Below the pieces are notes generated by a model, which saw nothing but the letters and a program-made list of their open reading frames with translations, did not search any database and had not been told where the DNA came from. A stretch of DNA of 12,633 bases, taken from the NCBI GenBank assembly GCA_017408185.1, contig JAFQVE010000288.1, positions 1 to 12,633 of the forward strand, in the 5' to 3' direction. Of this stretch, positions 1 to 5,600 are shown piece after piece (the first letter of the stretch is position 1; each line of letters opens with the position of its first letter). Both the position numbers and the translations under genes were made by a program. This DNA comes from Oscillospiraceae bacterium (lineage in GTDB: Bacteria > Bacillota_A > Clostridia > Oscillospirales > JAAYXM01).

Positions 1-1
1 T

Positions 2-181
2 CTAAGCCTGTTGGTCAAAGCTATGCGGGAGAACAAAAACGGCAATTCGCTCCGATTTTTCGCCGACGATTTGCCGACGGAATTTTCGGGAGATGTCCTC
101 ACAAAGCTTACCACTTCTCTTCCCTCACAGGGAAAATCACAAAGGTTTCGGGAAAATACCCGGTCAAAGGGAAAACCTTAG
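2..181 (+). CDS. C-terminal tail of an unknown protein (cut by window start)
   Basis: This is an open frame of 59 codons (58 residues plus TAG) that enters from outside the window. The peptide reads LSLLVKAMRENKNGNSLRFF and continues with ADDLPTEFSGDVLTKLTTSL before a Lys/Arg/Ser-rich tail. The first two thirds look like real protein (helix, then an acidic and hydrophobic stretch); the tail is basic and low in complexity. The internal ATG at 23 has no Shine-Dalgarno, so it is probably not a start. I do not recognise the family. The mobile-element-like genes nearby make a transfer or replication protein possible, but that is a guess from context. A competing frame starting at base 1 is also open to 339, so the coding call is tentative. 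Confidence 0.4.
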   Translation, partial: LSLLVKAMRENKNGNSLRFFADDLPTEFSGDVLTKLTTSLPSQGKSQRFRENTRSKGKP

Positions 182-297
182 GGAAAAATAAAAGTGTCAA
201 ACGCCAAGACAAGCGACAACAAAACAGTTGCAAGCTCACAAAATTCCCCGATTCCCCGCAAATTTTCCGGGGAGAGCTAAAAATAAAAAAATACCGC

Positions 298-334
298 AAA
301 AATAAATGCCATCCCCAATCATTTTGGGATGGCA
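298..334 (-). terminator. Rho-independent terminator, minus strand
   Basis: Arms 307-315 (tgccatccc) and 326-334 (gggatggca) form a 9-bp perfect stem. Two further A-T pairs follow inside it after one mismatch, with a TCAT loop. Read on the minus strand, the stem is followed directly by TTTATTTTT (306 down to 298). Read on the plus strand no T-run follows. It would end leftward transcription from the 1110-490 genes, about 155 bp past the last stop, after passing antisense through the 364-525 promoter and ORF. Confidence 0.65.
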
Positions 335-363
335 GAATGTAGGTCAAAGAAGCTCCGCTTGTG

Positions 364-392
364 TTGAACGGAATACAACAATACATTAAAAT
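364..392 (+). promoter_or_regulatory. Sigma-70/A-type promoter for the truncated DUF3846-like ORF
   Basis: A -35 box TTGAAC (364-369) and a -10 box TAAAAT (387-392) are separated by exactly 17 bp. They lie 26 bp before the ATG at 418, with AGGAGG at 405-410 in between. The expected start of transcription is near 399, leaving a very short leader. Both boxes are one mismatch from consensus, which is a good match for a reading by eye. Confidence 0.55.
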
Positions 393-417
393 ACCCAAAC
401 AAACAGGAGGTGCAATA

Positions 418-525
418 ATGAAAAATTTTGCTATTGAGGTATTGTTGGTAGAGCCGGGAGAGAGACCGCGTAAGGAACTGATCTATAATTCACTCGATGA
501 CTTCAAAATCATAGTCATGATATGA
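418..525 (+). pseudogene. Truncated DUF3846-like protein, N-terminal 35 residues
   Basis: The ATG at 418 has AGGAGG seven bases upstream and a plausible promoter at 364-392, so the start is convincing. The peptide begins MKNFAIEVLLVEPGERPRKE and continues LIYNSLDDFKIIVMI before TGA. It resembles the N-terminus of the DUF3846 protein encoded at 727-1110 (shared pattern: I-x-V-L-x-V-E-P-G-x-x-P, then a leucine-containing segment about 12 residues later). The family is normally roughly 100-130 residues, so this copy keeps only the first beta-strand region. Its last 36 bases lie over the 3' end of the minus-strand 74-residue gene, so the truncation probably arose by recombination near 481-490. 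It could still be translated as a short peptide. The function of DUF3846 is unknown. Confidence 0.5.
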
Positions 526-714
526 CTGTATTTCTTCTTCTGTTGTTCCGGGTTCGAAGAAAAGAACATACCCGCCATCGTCATTGTCGATATCCCGATC
601 TTCACCGTAATTATCATCAAGGATTTTGAGGTTCTTAAATATTGCATTTCTTAACCTATCATCCATTGACGGTAGCTTTGACATATCGGCAACGTTACCT
701 AACTTGTATATCAT
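490..714 (-). CDS. Small acidic protein of unknown function (74 aa)
   Basis: The start ATG at 714 is preceded by AGGAGGTA (721-728), which overlaps the stop codon of the upstream DUF3846 gene (TAG at 727-729). The two are therefore almost certainly co-transcribed and probably translationally coupled. The protein is strongly acidic: a predicted helical N-terminal half (LRNAIFKNLKIL) is followed by an Asp-rich stretch and then GGYVLFFEPGTTEEEIQSYH. No signal peptide, membrane segment or catalytic motif is visible. I do not recognise the family. Pairing with DUF3846 suggests an accessory protein of a mobile element, by context only. Its last 12 codons overlap a plus-strand ORF tail-to-tail. Confidence 0.7.
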   Translation of the reverse strand: MIYKLGNVADMSKLPSMDDRLRNAIFKNLKILDDNYGEDRDIDNDDGGYVLFFEPGTTEEEIQSYHDYDFEVIE

Positions 715-726
715 TATTTATACCTC

Positions 727-1110
727 CTATATGACGTAGAATTCTGTAAGCATCTTTACTTCATCGGGATCAATAACGTCGGGAACTGCGAACAGTTTTG
801 AGCAATGTTCAAACATAGGCTCCGAAAGTGATGCCAATTCTCCTTCATCATAGTCTTGTCCACAGACATAGAAGACACCAACGAGGATATCGTTACGAAA
901 ACGGCGATTAGGCTCTAATCCTAACAGTTTTCCTTCTTCGTTGCACAGAATGCAGACTTCATCGTTGATATCAATTATCTCGATAAGTCCTACATCGGGA
1001 GCTCCGATAGATACTGCCTTCTGAAGCTCGTGTAATTCATTTTTAAGAAAAACGACTTCGGGAGCCTTTCCGGGCTCTACTTTCAATACTTTGATTTCTT
1101 TTTCCTTCAT
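727..1110 (-). CDS. DUF3846-family protein (127 aa)
   Basis: The chosen start is the ATG at 1110, because GGAGGT (1119-1124) lies nine bases upstream. An in-frame extension up to 1218 runs through a hairpin and promoter-like DNA and is rejected. The N-terminus MKEKEIKVLKVEPGKAPEVV, the segment ELHELQKAV, the core VCILCNEEGKLLGLEPNRRF and the later VGVFYVCGQDYDEGELASLS fit my knowledge of DUF3846. This is a small cytoplasmic family of unknown function, common in Clostridia conjugative elements and phages. The downstream 74-residue gene begins two codons after its stop, so the pair forms an operon. The leader carries a promoter-like site (1185-1213) and a terminator-like hairpin (1125-1170), which suggests control by attenuation. 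A truncated paralogue lies on the other strand at 418-525. Confidence 0.8.
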   Translation of the reverse strand: MKEKEIKVLKVEPGKAPEVVFLKNELHELQKAVSIGAPDVGLIEIIDINDEVCILCNEEGKLLGLEPNRRFRNDILVGVFYVCGQDYDEGELASLSEPMFEHCSKLFAVPDVIDPDEVKMLTEFYVI

Positions 1111-1124
1111 GGTAATTAACCTCC

Positions 1125-1170
1125 AAAAAATATGATATCCGATAGCAGCGACCGCCACTATCGGATTCAT
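1125..1170 (-). promoter_or_regulatory. Terminator-like hairpin in the DUF3846 leader (possible attenuator)
   Basis: On the minus strand, arm 1170-1158 pairs with arm 1145-1132: nine perfect pairs (atccgatag/ctatcggat), then four more past a single bulged A, around a 12-base loop. One base later comes a run of six T (1130-1125), and the GGAGGT of the DUF3846 gene starts at once (1124). This is the layout of an intrinsic terminator placed between promoter and ribosome binding site. It could instead simply end transcripts of the excisionase-like gene, but then no room is left for a DUF3846 promoter downstream of it. Confidence 0.5.
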
Positions 1171-1184
1171 ATTTATTATATATG

Positions 1185-1213
1185 TATATATTCTCGGGAA
1201 ATACGTTTTGCAA
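1185..1213 (-). promoter_or_regulatory. Putative promoter of the DUF3846 / 74-aa operon
   Basis: On the minus strand, TTGCAA (1213-1208) and TATATA (1190-1185) are separated by 17 bp. The site lies in the gap between the excisionase-like ORF (ends 1273) and the DUF3846 start (1110). It predicts a transcript start near 1178, just before the leader hairpin. The -35 box matches consensus at four of six positions and the DNA is AT-rich, so a chance match is possible. Confidence 0.4.
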
Positions 1214-1272
1214 TACATATTAGAAGGTTGTGGTATTATCGTTTTTGGTGTTAATCGTATTTCCCATACATA

Positions 1273-1476
1273 TCAGGAAAGGGGAAGGATTGCGTTATCA
1301 TCATCGGTGAGTAGTTCTTCCAATTCTTCACGCGATACGAACATTCTTCCGCCTATCATCTTTACCGATAAGTATCTCTTTGCAAGGCTCCTTATCTTTT
1401 TCTTACTCACAGGTAAGTATTCATTTTGTACCTCAGTAATAGTTAGGTATTTTCTTTTAATCTCTTTCTTTTCTAT
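1273..1476 (-). pseudogene. Excisionase-like HTH DNA-binding ORF lacking a standard start codon
   Basis: The frame is open from 1482 down to a TGA at 1273-1275 and would encode about 67 residues. It reads EKKEIKRKYLTITEVQNEYL followed by PVSKKKIRSLAKRYLSVKMI, GGRMFVSREELEELL and a short acidic tail. This is the layout of small excisionase/MerR-type winged-helix proteins: a 'YLTITEV' entry into the HTH, a basic recognition region, and 'GGRMFVSREELEELL' as the wing and last helix. Such proteins act as recombination directionality factors or local regulators of integrative elements. There is no ATG, GTG or TTG at the front. The codon at 1476-1474, eight bases after a perfect GGAGGT (1490-1485), is ATA, one transition from ATG. 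It may be inactivated, use a rare AUA start, or reflect a sequence error. The ribosome binding site lies inside the upstream gene's last codons. Confidence 0.6.
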
Positions 1477-1811
1477 CTCATTCTACCTCCCTTGGGTTGA
1501 TTTTTCTTTTTTGTTGGCTGATTTGCCGCTTCACTTGAATATACCTTGCCATCGAACAGCCTGAATGTTGTTACTGTCTTACCGTACTGTTTGAGCTCCG
1601 GAATCTTTGCTAAGGCTCTGCCGAGCTTCACTGATTCACTTTGCGTTGTTTCATCAGTAGAATAGTATTCCTTAAAGACTTTTGGATTCTTTCCCGGAAC
1701 AATATTCTCGATTGTTTCTATGATAACCTTGCTGTATAAACGAAGGTCAACATCTGCATGGTTGGTATCAGCTAAACGATATTTACGTCTTGGTGTAGCC
1801 ACGTAATTCAC
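1473..1811 (-). CDS. Unknown small protein upstream of the excisionase-like ORF (109-112 aa)
   Basis: The longest form starts at GTG 1811. However, the AAGGGTGA motif just before and over this codon is well spaced (five bases) for the GTG at 1802, giving a 109-residue protein that starts MATPRRKYRL. The protein is basic. Its middle part, VIIETIENIVPGKNPKVFKE, and a later YGKTVTTFRLFDGKVYSSEA look structured, while the C-terminus (KKKNQPKGGRMR) is a disordered basic tail. There is no signal peptide or membrane segment. I do not recognise the family. Position just before an excisionase-like gene suggests an integrative-element accessory role. The stop TAG (1475-1473) overlaps the ATA codon of the next ORF. 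Without that base change the frame would run ten more codons. The start lies in one arm of a 12-bp inverted repeat (1807-1818/1889-1900). Confidence 0.65.
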   Translation of the reverse strand: MNYVATPRRKYRLADTNHADVDLRLYSKVIIETIENIVPGKNPKVFKEYYSTDETTQSESVKLGRALAKIPELKQYGKTVTTFRLFDGKVYSSEAANQPTKKKNQPKGGRMR

Positions 1812-1900
1812 CCTTTCTAATTTATTGTTGGATTTTGTTTAACGTAAAAATTTATGTCCATTTAATTATTTGTTAGTTATTTTGGGGCAGAAAGGGTGAA
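1807..1900 (-). promoter_or_regulatory. Long-range 12-bp inverted repeat covering a ribosome binding site
   Basis: The arms ttcaccctttct (1807-1818) and agaaagggtgaa (1889-1900) are perfect reverse complements, 70 bp apart. On the minus-strand transcript the downstream arm contains the Shine-Dalgarno-like AAGGGTGA and the first GTG of the 112-residue gene, so pairing would hide the start. The intervening DNA is very AT-rich and without an ORF. It could alternatively be a protein-binding or recombination site. Confidence 0.4.
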
Positions 1901-1952
1901 GTTGGACAGATTCGGAGATGGTAAGGATAGTGTCGATTATTAAATTGGTGGT

Positions 1953-1997
1953 ATAAAAGAAACAATAGGTGTTCCTTCGTGAACACCTATTGTTTCT
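1953..1997 (-). terminator. Strong rho-independent terminator closing the surface-glycan block
   Basis: Arms 1958-1974 and 1981-1997 form a perfect 17-bp stem (core acaataggtgttc) with a six-base loop, cttcgt. On the minus strand it is followed by TTTTATA. It lies 25 bp past the stop of the 33-residue ORF, as expected for the end of the leftward transcript. On the plus strand the downstream DNA (ttattttatt) is only moderately T-rich, so two-way action is possible but weaker. Confidence 0.8.
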
Positions 1998-2022
1998 CCG
2001 TTATTTTATTGTTCGTTTGCGC

Positions 2023-2124
2023 TTAGAAATCGTTGCCTTCATTTTCGGGATTGTTATCCTTGGGCTCGCTCTTTGCTTTTTCATAATCAATATCTGTTGT
2101 GTCAATCTCAAGATCTATCATCAT
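2023..2124 (-). CDS. Possible 33-aa acidic small protein
   Basis: An ATGATG at 2124-2119 is preceded by GGAGGTGAG (2139-2131) with a six-base spacer, the best Shine-Dalgarno in the window. The product starts MMIDLEIDTTDIDYEKAKSE and ends in a polar, Asn/Glu/Asp-rich tail. It has no signal peptide, membrane segment or cysteine, and I do not recognise it. The frame is also open upstream to 2235, and the segment MMRYGKDLHNEF there may be leftover NamZ sequence in a shifted frame. So this could be either a genuine small gene between a broken gene and the terminator, or the ragged end of that pseudogene. The ribosome binding site favours a genuine start. Confidence 0.4.
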   Translation of the reverse strand: MMIDLEIDTTDIDYEKAKSEPKDNNPENEGNDF

Positions 2125-2164
2125 AACGTTCTCACCTCCGTTACTGTTAAGTATAATGTTGAAC

Positions 2165-2678
2165 TCATTGTGTAAGTCCTTGCCATATCTCATCATATGG
2201 TTTTTCTGTTGATGATCCTTCAACGATATCCCCACGAATAGGATTAGGTCTGTCTAGGACTATGACTTCACGATCCGCTTCAGCACAAGATTTTATCAGA
2301 GTCATAAGCCAAGGGGTATATGTCCAATGTCGCACTCCGACATCCTGAGCGCAAAAGACTACGGTGTCCACCTTTTTTATCCATTCGATAGGCGTCCGAA
2401 GCTCAAAATAACCATAAAGATTGACTATTTTTATTCCAGTCTTTGCGTCAACATCGGCGAGTTTTCCATCACCGGCATAGAGATGTCCTCGGACTCCATG
2501 CTCCATTCAAAAAAAGAACTCAACATCAGCTCACTTCTCATTGATAATAACATCAATGAGAAGCTTTCCTTTATTATCAATGGCTGTTGTGTTCATCATA
2601 AGTGCAATTTTTACCGCGGATTTTCTCACGGAGTTCAGATGTCGCAAGCGTAACTGCACCGTTTTTCCGCTTGTTCAT
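2165..2678 (-). pseudogene. Broken NamZ-like exo-beta-N-acetylmuramidase (GH171/DUF1343)
   Basis: The ATG at 2678 overlaps the TGA of the giant upstream gene (ATGA), with GGAG eight bases before, so it was a translationally coupled operon member. The first frame gives MNKRKNGAVTLATSELREKI RGK. After a slip at a run of five A (2608-2612) the next frame gives IALMMNTTAIDNKGKLLIDV, then meets TGA at 2533-2531 and again at 2509-2507. It resumes as MEHGVRGHLYAGDGKLADVD, VDTVVFCAQDVGVRHWTYT and VIVLDRPNPIRGDIVEG. These match NamZ landmarks: the ITN-like strand, the [GP]EHG[VF]xG loop, the QDVGxRxYTY strand and the LDRPNP motif. The second TGA replaces the usual Gly of the FGPEHG loop. Only about 160 of the usual 370-400 residues remain. 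NamZ removes non-reducing-end MurNAc from peptidoglycan fragments. This copy should be inactive. Confidence 0.8.
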
Positions 2679-5600
2679 TGTAATTTCTCCATAATTCTTT
2701 TGATGAGAACTGCGACTTCTGCTCGTGTTGTAAAGTCATTCGGTGCGATTTTTCCGTTCCTTCCGTTTGTAAGACCTTCTGCTACAAGTGCCGATACAGC
2801 TTCTTTTGCATAGTCAGAAACCTCTGCAAAGTCCGCATATACAACATCTGTACTTTCAAGCTCAACACCGAGTTTTAAAAGCGCGCGGTATACTATCACC
2901 ATCATATCCTGACGTGTGATTGTATTACGTGGTGCGTACTTGTTATCACCGATACCATTGACTATTCCCGTGTTACGTGCTATTGCAAGCTCACGTGCGA
3001 AATAGTCGGTTTCGAGAACGTCGTCAAAATTCTCACTGTTATCTGATGCAAGTTTAAATGCACGGACAAGAAGTATTGCAAAGTCGGCTCGTGTGATGTT
3101 TGCAGCCGGTGAATAGGTATTTTCTGTTGTACCCTTTACAATACCTTTAGCTGCAAGTGAGTTGATGGCGTCCTCTGCCCAGGCGTGAGTACCAAGGTCA
3201 ACAAATCGGACGTTGTTATCTGAAGTTTCGGGAGTTGAAGGCGTGCCCGGAGTTTCGGGTTTATCGGGGATTACAGGTGTGTCGGGGATTGATGGAGCTG
3301 ATGTTCCGCCTCCGCCACCTGTGGTTGAACCGTATACCGTTATTGTAAAATACTGAGTGCTTATTCTTCCGAGCTCATCACGGGCATCAATCGCAACAAG
3401 ATTTGCACCAATCTGACTTGCTGTCGGATTCCATCGGAATTCTCCCGTTTTCTCATCAAAGCTTGCACCTCTGGGAAGTGTTCTTGCAGAATATGTTACA
3501 TCAGATTCAGCCGTTGCGTGAATCTTTACTGATATACTGCTTCCTGCACTTGCCGTGAGGTCTGCCACTTTGTCAAATACCGGTGCTTCGTTGTTTTCAT
3601 ATGACATTGGAATTGCAAAGGCTTTTCCGGCAGCAACATCATATTCATAACCGAGGCTTTCATTTGAAGCATCAATATACCCTGCAATGGTAGTGATTTC
3701 ACCGAAGCTGATTCTTCCGTGTGTGGCATCGGTCATTTCTACACCTTTGATCATAAAAGAAGAGTTTCCGGGAGTTTTTCGTTCCATGTTTATCATTCTG
3801 TCAACGAGAGCGTCAGCCTCTGTCTGTGTGAGTTTTCTGTCAAATTCCACATCAACCCAGTTATCAAAGGAGAGTTCCTTCTGGAAATCGAGAATTATTC
3901 CGCTTACCGATGCATCAACTTCGCTCAGGTTTATATCGTCGGTTCCTATCATATCGCCATCGTTTACATAGCTGTAGATGTTAACTCCGTCGGCATTTAT
4001 GCTCCATACGCCGACAAAGCCACGGAACTTAAATGTATATCCGGTTTCGGGATCGGTTACGATGTATAATTTTGAATTGTCCTGTGCATAAACGATGTAA
4101 TCACATCTTCCATCGCAAAGCTCAACCTTTACCGCCGCTGAACGTTTGATTTCGCTTCCTTGCTCATCCGGCTCTATATCAATACGCTTTATTCCGTCAT
4201 CCTTTATATAGCGTACCTTGTTATATGGCTCGATAACTGTTGTGAAAAGCGTATCGAGATTTTTTCCTTTCCTTCTGACAAGCATATACTCAAGATGATC
4301 GATAACCTCATTTTTGGCTATACGGGTCGGCAAGCCGCTTGCGAGAGTTACCTCATCTGCCTCAAAATCATTCACCATAGTCATTCGAAGCCGCATATCC
4401 GTGTCGGGGTTTCTTGAATGATTTCTGAAATCTTTTATCTCGTAATCAATATAGAAATTTTCTGCCTTCGGATTATCTGCCCGATGCACGTCGAAAAGCC
4501 AGGTATATCCGAGAGGATATTTCAGCATTGCATAAGGTGACGAGGTGTTTGTATATGGATCAGGACCGAAGGGAACACTTGCACCTGCATATGTTCCGCC
4601 GATTTGCTCTTCAAACACCAGATTATCGGAAGTCTCCGGATGTGTTTCGCTGTTTGCGTGGAAGGAATACAGATGATCGCTTCCGCCGAGGACACGGAAG
4701 AAGTCTATTCCGTAAGAAACCTCGCTGTCATAATCAACCATAACAACTGTTCTTCTGTATTCATCACATTCACCGTATGCCTCGGGTGCTTCAACGTCCA
4801 TTACTTTCACACGGGTTTCCTTGGCATCAAAGTGCAACGGTTTTTGTGCAACTTCGGTTTTGTTTTGGCTTTGCTCGTTGACTACAACCGTGTTGTGGGA
4901 AATTGTCGGAGTAATCCATTGATGACGATTGGGGTCTGTTGCAGACGGAACCTCGGGATAACCTAAATCCGTTGTCATTCCGATTCCGTAAGCATCAATG
5001 CCGAGATTCAGCATATCATTATGACTGTGCGAAGCGGCTCCGCCGAAATATATCGTGAAATCACGCATACTGTCGCGTATACCTGTATTTCCCGATACAT
5101 CATATAACGTTCCGCCGCGAAGTGCCGCAAATCCGAAACCGGTAAGCATCGAGCTCTTGTCGTAGTCATATTCGCCTTCGCTTCTGATTATTCCTTCTAT
5201 TTCGTCAGCAATGCTTTCTGGATTCTTTGTGAATATATCATAATGAAGCTCTGAAACATCATTATCCTTCAGCATATACAGATGCTGTGCGATTTCTATG
5301 TCTCCGGTGTATTTGAATGCCTCAAGAAGAACGTAATCATCGGGCATCGGCGAGAAGTGAACTGCAAATCCGCTGTCGCCTATTGTTGCGAGTCCTCGCT
5401 TTACCAGGGTAAGCGGAGCATATGACTTTATCATTCCGACATACTTTGGATTATTAAACAAAGCCATTCCATTATAATCGTCATAATTTGCAAGAGTTGT
5501 GGCAATGTCAATGAGCTGTGTTACCCAAAGCAAATTATACTGAGGCGATTCGGTACCCTGACCGTCACGGGTAACTTCGCTTACCAACGCTTCATTCACA

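Noticed and set aside
261..279. CCCCG...CGGGG mini-hairpin
   Set aside because: Only about five pairs with no T-run on either side; weaker than the true terminator at 298-334.
1..339. Plus-strand frame 1 open for about 112 codons from the window edge
   Set aside because: Lys/Arg/Gln-rich and structureless, and it reads through the hairpin at 307-334. Frame 2 (2-181) looks more like protein.
108..398. Minus-strand 96-codon ORF
   Set aside because: No Shine-Dalgarno, cysteine/phenylalanine-rich improbable composition, and it runs across the terminator hairpin at 298-334.
1111..1218. N-terminal extension of the DUF3846 gene to 1218
   Set aside because: The extension codes over the promoter-like site and hairpin, and the ribosome binding site at 1119-1124 fits the start at 1110.
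1208..1564. Plus-strand 118-codon ORF
   Set aside because: Ser/Phe-rich shadow opposite the excisionase-like and 112-residue genes, without a ribosome binding site.
2125..2235. Longer 70-residue version of the 33-residue ORF
   Set aside because: The start at 2235 lacks a ribosome binding site and lies inside NamZ-like sequence in another frame; GGAGGTGAG points to 2124.
2507..2533. TGA recoding (Gly, Trp or selenocysteine) in the NamZ-like gene
   Set aside because: TGA is used as a normal stop by the adjacent giant gene, and a separate frameshift plus 3' loss already break the gene.
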